Notes: generated by a model from the sequence alone, not told the origin. Shown: positions 39,268 to 48,088, counted from the first letter of the stretch. The stretch is DNA of 64,000 bases from JBEVOS01 sp964563395 (GCA_964563395.1 CAZLWK010000006.1:62001-126000); one strand, 5' to 3'. Program-made: numbers and translations.

Positions 39268-39668
39268 CGGCCTGCCAAGCGCGTGCGAGTCAGCGCGGCT
39301 TCGCGCGGATCGTCACAGCCCGTGATCACGAAACCGACCGATCCTTGAACCGCTTGACCGCCCGCCCGGCCGCGCCAATGCAAGCGATAGCCATGCGGGG
39401 GCAGAACCGGCATGGAAATGTTGTGGGAATCGGCCGCGCCACGTTGCGGGCTTAGGGCGTACGACACGCCGTCCTGATCGATCATGGACACATCCGACAG
39501 CGCGACCGGGCGCGCGAAAACGATCACGAATGAGAATGGCGTAAGCTCAAGCCGCTCGCCTTCGGCAATGCTGGTCTCGCGCACGAGGCCGCGCGCTTGC
39601 GCCGTGGCGTCGACGCCGACCAGCGCGAGAGCGCCTATCAAGATCGCGATTGCAAAGGCTGCGCGCAC
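39264..39668 (-). CDS. CopC-like periplasmic protein
   Basis: A 134-residue exported protein with a signal peptide ending around ATAQA. The beta-sandwich pattern of CopC follows: FSFVIVFARPVALSDVSM and YRLHWRGRAGGQAVQGSVGF. The N-terminal histidine after the signal and the usual DGH near the end, which bind copper in CopC, are not present, so copper binding is doubtful. It converges on the SCO gene, the two sharing the tetranucleotide CTAG as both stops. Confidence 0.65.
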   Translation of the reverse strand: MRAAFAIAILIGALALVGVDATAQARGLVRETSIAEGERLELTPFSFVIVFARPVALSDVSMIDQDGVSYALSPQRGAADSHNISMPVLPPHGYRLHWRGRAGGQAVQGSVGFVITGCDDPREAALTRTRLAGR

Positions 39669-39858
39669 GCTTTTCTCCCGCGTAGGACGCTACGTCCCCG
39701 CCGGCGCATTTACAATGTTTCTCGCGCGATGGATGCGCGCCTGTCATTGCGAAACGCGGCTAACCATAAGCGTGCTCGCGCCGAGGGAGAGGCGTCTCAG
39801 AGGCGGCCGCGGGAGGGCATACAAATCGCAAGGCGAGCGTGATTAAGGGAGATTGAAC

Positions 39859-42108
39859 GTGCGTGCGTGGCCTCATGGCGTTGCGCCGTGCCGAAATGGA
39901 GCGCTTTGGCGCGCGCTGGCGCTCAGCGCGGCGACGACGGCGTTGATTGGATGCACGACATTCCCTCGGCTGGAAGTCGCCAGCGTGCGCGCGCCGCAAG
40001 GCGCGGCCTCCGCGCAAGCGCAGGCCGATCGGCGTCTCGGCGCGCAGACCAGCATCATCCAGCGCACGCGTCCGGAAGCGCCGGTCGAAGGCGAGCCGCC
40101 CCCGCCGCCGCGCCTTGCGCCGGCCACGGCCGAGGAAATCGCCACGCTCATTCCCGACCGGCGCATCAGCGCGACCCTGCCGCCGCAGCCTTTGCCGCAA
40201 TTCATCGACACCGTGTTCGGCCAAATCCTGCGCGTACCGTATTTTACAGGCCCGGGCGTTTCCGACCGTCGCGACTTCGTCGCGCTGCGTGGGCCGGACG
40301 CGATGTCCAGCCATGCTTTCTTCGCCACCGTGCAGACCGCTCTTGAGCAATATGGCCTCGCGGTTCAAATCGACGGCGGCGCCGTGCGTATCGTTGAGGA
40401 TCCGGCGCTCGTTGGCCGCGCCCCGCTCTTCGTACGGGCGCGAGCCTTGCCCGAAACGCCCGAGCCGGCGCGTCCCGTCATCCAGCTCTTCGAACTCAAC
40501 GCGCTCGATGTCGGCACGCTGATGGGGCTGTTGCAAGAAACCTATCCGCGCCGTGGCTCCGTCGTGTTCACGCCGCGCGAGGACATCAATGCGCTCGTGA
40601 TCAGCGGCAATGCGCGCGAGGTCTCGGCGGCCGCCGCGATCGTGAACCAGCTGGATCAACCGCGCTACGCCAACGGCAATATCGCGCGCATCTCTCCCCT
40701 CTATTGGGAAGCGGACCGCTTGGCCGATGCGATCGCCTCCGCCATGCGCACGGAAGGTTATCGCGTCCCGGCGCAAGCATCGGCGCAATCGCCGATCGTC
40801 TTCCTGCCGGTGCCGTTCAGCAACGACCTTCTCTTGTTCTCATCGAACGAGCAGGCGTTCGACCGCGCCTTGGCGTGGGCGCGGCAATTGGATCAGCCGG
40901 CCTCCGTGGGCGACGGCGAAGGCGTGTTCGTCTATCACGTGCAGAACACGAGCGCGGCGGAGCTTGCCCGCGCGCTGGGCGAGGCCGCGCCGGAAGCCAT
41001 CGCGCCGCGCGCCGGACAAAGCATGAGCGAGCGGCGCTCGGGGTTGGAGCGGTCGAACGGGAGCGCGACGCCCGACGCCGCGCCCGCCCTTGGCGGCGGC
41101 GGCGGGCGCGTCACCGTCGATGTCGGCGGCAATCGCATGATTTTTCGCGGCACGGCGAGCCAGTTCGCGCAATTGCGCCGCCTGATGGAGGAGCTCGACA
41201 CGGCGACGCCGCAAGTGCTCGTCGAATTGACGATCGCCGAAGTCACATTGACCGACGAGACCCGCTTTGGCGTCGAATGGTTCCTGCAGCAGCGCATCGG
41301 CAGCGCACAGATCGGCATCGATACGCGCGGCGGCTCGGCGCGTGAGGATGGCGGCCTTGGCGCCACGTATTCGCGTGTCTTCTCGAACGGATCGGTTCAG
41401 GCGGCGCTGAACGCCATCGCGACCAATCGCAATCTCAATATCTTGTCGACGCCGCGCCTGATGGCGCGCTCCGGCGGAGAGGCGGAGATTCTGGTCGGCC
41501 AGGACGTGCCGATCATCACCTCGCAGCGCGCCTCCGACAATCAAACCGGCGGCGACACCGATATTCTCCAATCCGTGCAATATCGTCAGACCGGCGTCAT
41601 CTTGAACATTCGCCCCGTGGTCTATGGCGACGGCCGCGTGGACATCGAGATCTATCAAGAAGTCTCATCCCAACAGCCGAACGAAACGTCTTCGATCGAC
41701 AGCCCCCTTATTCTCAATCGAAGCGTCTCCACCCAATTGTCCCTGCGCGAGGGCACGACCGGCGTTATCGGCGGGCTCATCCAGGATTCGTACACGCGCA
41801 CGCAGACGGGCGTGCCGATGCTCAAGGACGTGCCCGTGCTCGGCGCGGCGTTCCGGAGCGACGGCGTCACCGGAGACAAGGTGGAGCTCGTCGTTCTGGT
41901 GACGCCCTATGTGGTGCGCAACGAAGACGACATGGCCTATTTCGCGGACGCTTATACAAACCCGCTCAATGCGCTCATGCGCCGGCGCGGCCCGCAAACC
42001 TATACGCTGCTGCCCTGGCGCAATCCGCTCCAGGCGCCGCGTGCGCATGGCGCTGTCACGCGCGGTGCGCCGGCCGAAGAACCCGCGCCGATCACGCCGC
42101 CCAACTAA
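39859..42108 (+). CDS. gspD: Type II secretion secretin GspD (lipoprotein form)
   Basis: A roughly 750-residue outer-membrane channel. The signal peptide ends in the lipobox ATTALIGC, so the secretin is predicted to be a lipoprotein. N-domains occupy about 90-400, and the secretin core contains QVLVELTIAEVTLTDETRFG and the closing GVPMLKDVPVLGAAF and VELVVLVTPYVV. GTG 39859 is chosen because AAGGGAGA lies 6 nt before it; a TTG at 39853 is too close to that site. It is separated from the other gsp genes by the copper oxidase cassette. No separate pilotin gene is seen, which fits the lipobox. Confidence 0.92.
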   Translation: MRAWPHGVAPCRNGALWRALALSAATTALIGCTTFPRLEVASVRAPQGAASAQAQADRRLGAQTSIIQRTRPEAPVEGEPPPPPRLAPATAEEIATLIPDRRISATLPPQPLPQFIDTVFGQILRVPYFTGPGVSDRRDFVALRGPDAMSSHAFFATVQTALEQYGLAVQIDGGAVRIVEDPALVGRAPLFVRARALPETPEPARPVIQLFELNALDVGTLMGLLQETYPRRGSVVFTPREDINALVISGNAREVSAAAAIVNQLDQPRYANGNIARISPLYWEADRLADAIASAMRTEGYRVPAQASAQSPIVFLPVPFSNDLLLFSSNEQAFDRALAWARQLDQPASVGDGEGVFVYHVQNTSAAELARALGEAAPEAIAPRAGQSMSERRSGLERSNGSATPDAAPALGGGGGRVTVDVGGNRMIFRGTASQFAQLRRLMEELDTATPQVLVELTIAEVTLTDETRFGVEWFLQQRIGSAQIGIDTRGGSAREDGGLGATYSRVFSNGSVQAALNAIATNRNLNILSTPRLMARSGGEAEILVGQDVPIITSQRASDNQTGGDTDILQSVQYRQTGVILNIRPVVYGDGRVDIEIYQEVSSQQPNETSSIDSPLILNRSVSTQLSLREGTTGVIGGLIQDSYTRTQTGVPMLKDVPVLGAAFRSDGVTGDKVELVVLVTPYVVRNEDDMAYFADAYTNPLNALMRRRGPQTYTLLPWRNPLQAPRAHGAVTRGAPAEEPAPITPPN

Positions 42109-42213
42109 GATTGTCGAACACGCACAAGGCGCGCGCCGCACCGCGACTCCATCCGTGCGCGACCTCCATGCCTCTCACGCAAATGTGTGGTAGTGTGGCC
42201 TTCGGTGTGAGGA

Positions 42214-43734
42214 ATGAGCGGTCGCTTTTCTCTTTTCAAGCGAGCTCTATTGATCGTTCTCCTGGCGTGGCTGGGAGGCGCGACGCCCGTATTCGCGAAG
42301 GACGGCGAAGACAATAGCGGCTCCGGCAATAGCCGCGACGATGATTTCGTACCCCGCATCGAAGACGATGATCGGGACGACGACCGCGACGATGACCGGG
42401 ACTTCGATCGTGATGACGATCGCGACGTCGATCTCGACTTGGATGATCGCGACGACGATCGCGACATCGCGGGGGATGATCGCGATGACGATCGCGACGT
42501 GGCCGATTGGGACGACCGTGACGGCGACGACGACGATCGCGCCGGCGAGGACCGCGTCGATGACGACCGGCACGACGATCGCAACGCCAGCGATCGCGTG
42601 GAGCAAGCACGCGAACTGCGCGGCCTCGATGGCGTGATCGCGGCGGGCGCCGCTCCACACTTGGAAGCGCTCGACATCGAATTCGATCCCGCGCATCGCG
42701 AGCGCTTGAGCGGAGAGATTCTGCTCAGCGGCACGGAAGCAGATATCGCTTTGGCGACGGCGAACGGCTTTACATTGATTGAGACGGAGCGTTTGGAGGG
42801 CCTCGGCGGGATGATCGCACGCCTGCGTCCCCCGCCGCGCCAAACCATCGAATCCGGCCTCGACGCCCTTTCGCGCATCGCGCCCCGGGCGGTGGCGGGG
42901 TCTAACCATGCGTATCGGCCGGCGCGAAACACGCGCGCCAGGGCCGCCGCCGGGTCGTCGCTCACGCGCGCGCCCGCGCATGGCGGGCTGGTCGGCCTGA
43001 TCGATACCGGCGTGGATCAGGCCGCGCCCTCCCTGCGCGAGGCGATCGTGCGCGCGCGCGGGTTCGCCGGGCCCTACGCCTCACGCGAACATGGTTCTGT
43101 TGTCGCAGAAGTGGCCGCGCAGGCGGGCGCGCGGATTCAATCCGCCGACGTGTTCCGCGAAGACGCCGAAGGGCGCGCCGTCGCCTCCGCCGACGCCATC
43201 GCCGCGGCGCTGGACTGGATGGCGACGAGCGGCGTCGCCGTGATCAATGTCAGCATAGAAGGGCCGCACAATCCCGTGCTTGCGGAAGTGATCGCGCGCG
43301 CGGTGCGGCGGGGCCATATCGTCGTCGCGGCGGCCGGCAATAGCGGGCCTTCCTCCGCGCCGGTCTATCCCGCCGCCTACGAAGGCGTGGTCGCTGTGAC
43401 GGCGGTGGATGCATCCGGGCGCGTCTTCCGGCGCGCGGGGCGCGGCGATCACATCGCGTTCGCCGCGCGCGGGGTCGATGTGCCGGTGGAGACAAGCGCG
43501 CGCGGCCGGCCTGTTTCGGGCACGTCCTTCGCCGCGCCCATCGTCGCCGCCGCCATCGCCGCGCGCTATTCCGCGCCCTCGCCCGCCGGAGCGCGGCGCA
43601 CCTTGGCGACGCTGCAAAGGGAGGCCACCGATCTTGGCGCGCCGGGGCGCGATCCCGTCTTCGGCTGGGGCGAGGTGGCGCCGCCGCAAACCGCCGCGGA
43701 AGCGGAAACTACGCCCCCGCGCCGCAATGATTAA
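42214..43734 (+). CDS. Secreted S8 subtilisin-like protease with Asp/Arg-rich linker
   Basis: A 506-residue protease. A signal peptide (1-28, ending PVFA) is followed by a low-complexity segment of about 85 residues made of DDRD-like units (about 41-127). A helical segment and the S8 catalytic domain follow, with D264 in GLIDTGVD, H293 in REHGSVVAEV, N376 in AAAGNSGP and S438 in SGTSFAAP. It lies 105 bp downstream of the secretin gene and may be a type II substrate. An ECF sigma pair follows immediately, an arrangement I have seen with related proteases. Confidence 0.88.
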   Translation: MSGRFSLFKRALLIVLLAWLGGATPVFAKDGEDNSGSGNSRDDDFVPRIEDDDRDDDRDDDRDFDRDDDRDVDLDLDDRDDDRDIAGDDRDDDRDVADWDDRDGDDDDRAGEDRVDDDRHDDRNASDRVEQARELRGLDGVIAAGAAPHLEALDIEFDPAHRERLSGEILLSGTEADIALATANGFTLIETERLEGLGGMIARLRPPPRQTIESGLDALSRIAPRAVAGSNHAYRPARNTRARAAAGSSLTRAPAHGGLVGLIDTGVDQAAPSLREAIVRARGFAGPYASREHGSVVAEVAAQAGARIQSADVFREDAEGRAVASADAIAAALDWMATSGVAVINVSIEGPHNPVLAEVIARAVRRGHIVVAAAGNSGPSSAPVYPAAYEGVVAVTAVDASGRVFRRAGRGDHIAFAARGVDVPVETSARGRPVSGTSFAAPIVAAAIAARYSAPSPAGARRTLATLQREATDLGAPGRDPVFGWGEVAPPQTAAEAETTPPRRND

Positions 43735-43779
43735 GGCGCGCACCCTTCATGCCGACGCGCGAATTTTCGGCGCGCGCTC

Positions 43780-43804
43780 GGAATATCGGCCCTCTCCAAT
43801 CGTT
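43780..43804 (+). promoter_or_regulatory. Candidate ECF-type promoter
   Basis: GGAAT at 43780-43784 and CGTT at 43801-43804, with a 16-bp spacer, differ by one base from the alphaproteobacterial GGAAC-N16/17-CGTT promoter read by ECF sigma factors. It lies 15-39 bp upstream of the ECF sigma gene start, which suggests autoregulation with a very short leader, or control by the general stress sigma factor. Confidence 0.45.
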
Positions 43805-43818
43805 GTTACATTGCGTCC

Positions 43819-44337
43819 ATGATGGGCGCGGGGGAGGACTTTCACGACGCGCTCATTGCGCTGCTTCCGAAGCTGCGCCGCTTTGCGCTCGGCCTCACGA
43901 GCTCAACCGCGGACGCCGAGGATCTTGTGCAATCGGCCGTCGAGCGCGCGCTCAAGCACGCGCATGCCTGGACGCCAGGCTCGCGCCTCGACAGCTGGAT
44001 GTATCGCATCATCCAGAATTTGTGGCGCGATGAATTGCGGGCGCACAGACGGCGCGCGGCGCCGTTGGATGAAGCGCTCGATATTGCCGGAGAGGATGGC
44101 CGCATCACCGCAGAAACGCGGCGCGAAGCGGCGGACGCGGCGGCGGCTGTCGCCGCCTTGCCTGAGGAGCAGAAGGCTGTGTTCATGCTGGTCGCGGTGC
44201 AGGGCGTGTCCTATCGGGACGCCGCGCAAATTCTCAATGCGCCGGTCGGCACGATCATGAGCCGGCTCGCGCGGGCGCGGCGGGCGATCGCTGGCAAACT
44301 CTTCCCAGCAAAACTGTTCGACGACGCGCAATCATGA
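43819..44337 (+). CDS. ECF-family RNA polymerase sigma factor
   Basis: A 172-residue sigma-70 family ECF factor. Region 2 contains AEDLVQSAVERALKHAHAW and SWMYRIIQNLWRDELR; region 4 contains LPEEQKAVFMLVAVQGVSYR and the HTH AQILNAPVGTIMSRLARAR. The start at 43819 lies just downstream of an ECF-like promoter. It overlaps the anti-sigma gene by ATGA. The protease upstream and the barrel protein downstream are likely in its regulon, which is inference. Confidence 0.93.
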   Translation: MMGAGEDFHDALIALLPKLRRFALGLTSSTADAEDLVQSAVERALKHAHAWTPGSRLDSWMYRIIQNLWRDELRAHRRRAAPLDEALDIAGEDGRITAETRREAADAAAAVAALPEEQKAVFMLVAVQGVSYRDAAQILNAPVGTIMSRLARARRAIAGKLFPAKLFDDAQS

Positions 44338-45065
44338 CCAGGATCAGCGATACGCAGCTGAGCGCCTATCTCGACGGCGAGCTCGACCAAGACCAGGAAG
44401 CCGCGATCGCGGCGGCGCTTGAGCGCGATTCGGGTCTGCGCGCCCGCCTCGCGTCCTTCGCCCGTCTGGACGAAGCCGCGCGCGCCGCTTTCCAATTGCC
44501 GGAAGCGCCGCGCGAGGATCCGATCGCCGCGCGTATTCTGGCGCATCGCGCCGCCGCCGCGCGAACGCAGCCGCAAGCGCCGACATTCTGGCCGCGCGCC
44601 TTCTCCCGAGAGATCGCCTTCACGGCCTTGGCCGCGGGCCTATGCGGACTGGCCATCGGCTTCGGCGGCGCTATTCAACGCGAGTCGCGCGATTGGGCGG
44701 ATGCGGTTTCAAGCCCCGCGCGCGGGGCGCTCGCCCAATTCTTGGATACGGCCCCGAGCGGGGCGAACGCCCCCCTTGATGGCGACGCGCAAGCCACGCT
44801 GATTTTGAGTTTCCGCGCCGAGGACGGGCGTTTTTGCCGGCAGATCGAGATCGAGGCGGACGCGCAGATCATCGGTGCGCTGGCCTGCCGGGAAAACGAA
44901 TCCTGGCGCATGGTCTCCATCGACGCTCAACCGGCCATGGAGGACGGCGCGTTCATCGCGGCGAGCGGCGGCGGCGCCATTGAAGCGGCGATTGACGCGC
45001 GCGGGGGCCATAGCGCGCTCGACCCGGCTGAAGAAAACGCGCTGATCGCGGCGGGCTGGCGCTAA
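44334..45065 (+). CDS. Membrane anti-sigma factor
   Basis: A 243-residue protein with a cytoplasmic N-terminal domain typical of anti-sigma factors (SDTQLSAYLDGELDQDQEAA). A single membrane helix lies at about 95-113 (AFTALAAGLCGLAIGFGGA), followed by a periplasmic domain with two cysteines (DGRFCRQIE, ALACRENE). The first cytoplasmic segment lacks the HxxxCxxC zinc motif. Its start overlaps the sigma stop, so stoichiometric production is expected. The signal is presumably periplasmic. Confidence 0.88.
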   Translation: MTRISDTQLSAYLDGELDQDQEAAIAAALERDSGLRARLASFARLDEAARAAFQLPEAPREDPIAARILAHRAAAARTQPQAPTFWPRAFSREIAFTALAAGLCGLAIGFGGAIQRESRDWADAVSSPARGALAQFLDTAPSGANAPLDGDAQATLILSFRAEDGRFCRQIEIEADAQIIGALACRENESWRMVSIDAQPAMEDGAFIAASGGGAIEAAIDARGGHSALDPAEENALIAAGWR

Positions 45066-45080
45066 GGCCGCGGATCGCTT

Positions 45081-45914
45081 TCAGCGGTCGCCGCGCGGCG
45101 TGATTTCGTCGAAACGCCAAGTGACGCCGATGCCCACGCCATAATCGGGGCTGGCGTCGCTCAGACCCGCATAAGCGGTAAGGCTGACGCGCAAATTGTC
45201 ATTGATGCGATAAGCGCCGTAAGCGCCGATCTCGGCGGGGTCCTCGCCGCGCGTCGTTGACGCTTCACGCCAATCGGCGAAGGCGCCGATGGACGTGCTG
45301 CGATTGAGCCGCTTCCAACCGCCGATCCCGGCCTGCCAGACATCGCGCCGCACGGGCCCGTCATCCGGATCGCCGTTGAAGCGGCGCCCCGCCAGCGCAT
45401 AAATCCCCGCCCCGCGCAGATCGTAGCCGATTTCGGTGGACAAGGCGCCGTCCAGCGCGCCCACGCCCAGGCCCTTATCCTCATCGCCGGTCGGCAAGCG
45501 CACGCGGGCGATCACGTCGGCGTAAAAGCGCGTGCCGCCGATGCGGTTGAACGCGCGGGTGGCCGACAGCGATAAATCGCCGAAGCCGCGCTCCGTGCTT
45601 TGATGCGGGCCCGCCCCCTCGCCGCTGGACGGGGCTTCGCCGCCGCCGATCCGTCCCTCGTCCGCGATCACGACGACGTCGGCGGGTCCGGTGATTTCGA
45701 GATAGGGAATCCAGGCGCGAAAGGTCCAATCGCCGGTGCGCAGCCGGGCCGAGAGCGGCACGGAGATCACCTCCGTCTCCATGGCCTCGCCATAATCGCC
45801 GGACGAATAATTGAAGCCGCTGGAAACCTGAAACCGCGAGCGCGCCTCCGCCGCCGCGCTGGACAGCGCGGCGATGCCGGCCGCAATCGCCAGACACGCC
45901 CCCACGCGGACCAT
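45081..45914 (-). CDS. Outer-membrane beta-barrel protein
   Basis: A 277-residue exported protein with signal peptide MVRVGACLAIAAGIAALSSA. Alternating amphipathic strands follow, many with aromatic girdles, with a C-terminal strand DYGVGIGVTWRF near the end. This resembles transporter/porin-like small barrels often called MetA-pathway or phenol-degradation type OMPs, but the specific family is uncertain. ATG 45914 is chosen for its GTGAGGTGG site and the signal peptide. It converges on the anti-sigma gene, 15 bp away. Confidence 0.7.
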   Translation of the reverse strand: MVRVGACLAIAAGIAALSSAAAEARSRFQVSSGFNYSSGDYGEAMETEVISVPLSARLRTGDWTFRAWIPYLEITGPADVVVIADEGRIGGGEAPSSGEGAGPHQSTERGFGDLSLSATRAFNRIGGTRFYADVIARVRLPTGDEDKGLGVGALDGALSTEIGYDLRGAGIYALAGRRFNGDPDDGPVRRDVWQAGIGGWKRLNRSTSIGAFADWREASTTRGEDPAEIGAYGAYRINDNLRVSLTAYAGLSDASPDYGVGIGVTWRFDEITPRGDR

Positions 45915-46042
45915 CGCCGCCACCTCACTTCGCCTCTGCTGGGGAGAAGGTAGCGCGCGACCGTCAGGCAGATACGGCATACACCGCCGGCGGGAGAGTC
46001 CCGCGCGGCGCGCTCATATTGCGCGCTCACGCTCCTGGCGAA

Positions 46043-46300
46043 CTACATTGAGAGAGCGGCGGCGAAATCCAGCTCGATGATGGCTTTGCGCATGCGGGCG
46101 TTTTCCGCTTCCAGCCGCTTCAGACGCCGCACCTGATCGGCGCCAAGCCCGCGATATTGCTTGCGCCAGCGGAAATAGGTGGCGGGCGTAACGCCGATTC
46201 TGAATGCCGCCTCGGCGGTGGTGGCGCCGCGGGCGATCAGGACGTCCGCCGCATTCAGCTTAGCGGTGATCTCTTCCGGCGAATGCTTTCGCTTCAGCAT
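46043..46300 (-). CDS. Second orphan IS3-type OrfA-like HTH protein
   Basis: An 85-residue relative of the protein at 18109-18360, with the same opening (KRKHSPEEITAKL), HTH (GVTPATYFRWRKQYRGLG) and leucine-zipper-like LKRLEAENARMRKAI. ATG 46300 follows GGAGTG. No OrfB, DDE motif or terminal repeats surround it. It may be a domesticated regulator or a remnant. Confidence 0.75.
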   Translation of the reverse strand: MLKRKHSPEEITAKLNAADVLIARGATTAEAAFRIGVTPATYFRWRKQYRGLGADQVRRLKRLEAENARMRKAIIELDFAAALSM

Positions 46301-46364
46301 GAAGACACTCCGGCTGCGCGCCGACCATGGCGCATCGCAACCGGACAACGATTGGCGGGCCGAT

Positions 46365-46532
46365 TTATTCCCCGCCGAGGGATCGAAAAATGAGCACGCC
46401 CACGCCGCCCCAAAACAGCGCGCACCCGAGCACCACGCCGATCAGGACGCGCCCGCGCAGCGACAGCGCTTGCGCGCGCGCGCCGCCCCGCTCCCAGCCG
46501 GCGCGCTCACGCACGCCGCTCGCTTCCGCCAA
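46365..46532 (-). CDS. Possible small single-pass membrane protein
   Basis: A 55-residue frame starting at TTG 46532 with GGGAGGG 5 nt upstream. The first half is charged, followed by a convincing membrane helix (VLIGVVLGCALFWGGVGVLI) and a short FRSLGGE tail. A longer frame upstream to 46721 is a shadow of the aminotransferase gene. The helix makes it a believable small membrane protein of unknown role. Confidence 0.45.
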   Translation of the reverse strand: MAEASGVRERAGWERGGARAQALSLRGRVLIGVVLGCALFWGGVGVLIFRSLGGE

Positions 46533-46632
46533 GACGCCCTCCCGCCTTTTTCTCTTTTGCGGAGACAACGATCTTGAAGGCCGCTTATTCCCGCTCGCCT
46601 GGCGTTTGTGGCGGCCCGGGAGGGCGCGCGCC

Positions 46633-48021
46633 TTACGCTGCGTCCGGCAGCGCCCGCAGAACCGGCTCGGCCTCGGTGAGGGAGGCGAGCATGATGTCCA
46701 CCATGCGATCGATCTCGCCATGGCTGATGATCAAAGGCGGACAGCATACGATCGAATCGCGGATGCCGCGCACCATCAGGCCGTTCTTGATGCAGAGGTC
46801 GCGGACGATGGGCCCGGCCTTGCCCTCCTTGCCGGTGAAGCGGCGGTTCGTGCCTGGCGCGGCGACGATCTCGACCGCACCGATCAAGCCGAGCGAGCGG
46901 ACCTGCCCGACGAGTGGATGCCCCTCCAGGCGCTTCAGCGCCGCGGCGAGATAGGGGCCGGTGTCCTCGCGCGTGCGCGCGACGAGATTTTCGCGCTCCA
47001 TGATGTCGATGTTCTTCAGCGCCACGGCCGCCGCCGCCGGGTGGCCGGAATAGGTGAAGCCGTGAACGAACTCACCGCCATGCGCGCGCAGCGCCTCCAC
47101 GATCTTGGAGGACACGCCCGTGGCTGAAATCGGCAGATAGCCGGAGGAGAGCCCCTTCGCCATCGAGACGATGTCAGGCGTGACGCCATAATGCTGGAAC
47201 CCGAACCATTGGCCGAGCCGCCCGAACCCGCAAATCACCTCGTCGCTGACCAGCAGCACGCCATACTTGCGGCAGATGGCCTCCACGCGCTTCCAATAAT
47301 TGGGCGGCGGGATGATCACGCCGCCCGCGCCCTGCACCGGCTCGCCGATGAAGGCCGCGACTCGCTCCGGGCCGATCTCGAGAATGCGCGCCTCGATCGC
47401 GTCCGCCGCGCGCACGCCGAACGCCTCCACATCCTCGCCGAAGCCTTCATTGAACCAATAGGGCTGCATCACATGGCTGATATCCGCCACCGGCAGATCG
47501 CCCTGCGCATGCATCGGCTTCATGCCGCCAAGCGAGGCCGATCCCACCGTGGAGCCATGATAGGCGTTCCACCGGCTGATGAAGACCTTGCGCTCCGGCT
47601 GGCCGCTGATCGCCCAATAATGGCGCACGAGGCGCAGCACGGTGTCGTTCGATTCCGAGCCTGAATTGTTGAAGAAGACGTGCTGCAAATCCCCGCCCAG
47701 AAGGCCCGCGATGCGCGCGGCCAGCTCGATCGCGGGCGGCGTCGCGGTCTTGAAGAACGTGTTGTAGAAGGGCAGCTCAAGCATCTGCTCATAAGCCGCG
47801 CGCGCCAATTCCTCGCGGCCATAGCCGACATTCACGCACCAAAGCCCGGCCATGCCGTCGAGGATGGCCGCGCCGTCGCCGTCATACACCGTGCAGCCCT
47901 CGGCACGCGTGATCACGCGGCTGCCGCCCAATTGCGCGATCTCGCGATAGCTGGCTTGCGCGGGCAGATGATGCGCCACGTCGAGGCGACGCAGCTCGGC
48001 GATATTGTAATTGCGGCTCAT
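46633..48021 (-). CDS. spuC: Polyamine (putrescine)-pyruvate aminotransferase, SpuC-like
   Basis: A 462-residue class III PLP aminotransferase. The cofactor site shows NNSGSESNDTVLRLVRHYW, YHGSTVGSASLGG, the aspartate of LLVSDEVICGFGR and the Schiff-base lysine of MAKGLSSGYLP. It is last in a minus-strand run with a polyamine importer and a gamma-glutamylputrescine synthetase, so transfer of the putrescine amino group to pyruvate is the likely reaction. Related omega-aminotransferases act on beta-alanine, so substrate rests on context. Confidence 0.88.
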   Translation of the reverse strand: MSRNYNIAELRRLDVAHHLPAQASYREIAQLGGSRVITRAEGCTVYDGDGAAILDGMAGLWCVNVGYGREELARAAYEQMLELPFYNTFFKTATPPAIELAARIAGLLGGDLQHVFFNNSGSESNDTVLRLVRHYWAISGQPERKVFISRWNAYHGSTVGSASLGGMKPMHAQGDLPVADISHVMQPYWFNEGFGEDVEAFGVRAADAIEARILEIGPERVAAFIGEPVQGAGGVIIPPPNYWKRVEAICRKYGVLLVSDEVICGFGRLGQWFGFQHYGVTPDIVSMAKGLSSGYLPISATGVSSKIVEALRAHGGEFVHGFTYSGHPAAAAVALKNIDIMERENLVARTREDTGPYLAAALKRLEGHPLVGQVRSLGLIGAVEIVAAPGTNRRFTGKEGKAGPIVRDLCIKNGLMVRGIRDSIVCCPPLIISHGEIDRMVDIMLASLTEAEPVLRALPDAA

Positions 48022-48088
48022 GCTTGGGTACTCGCTGGAGAGAGGCGCAGCCTAGAGAAGCGGCCCGATTTGCGCTAGCCGGCGCGGC

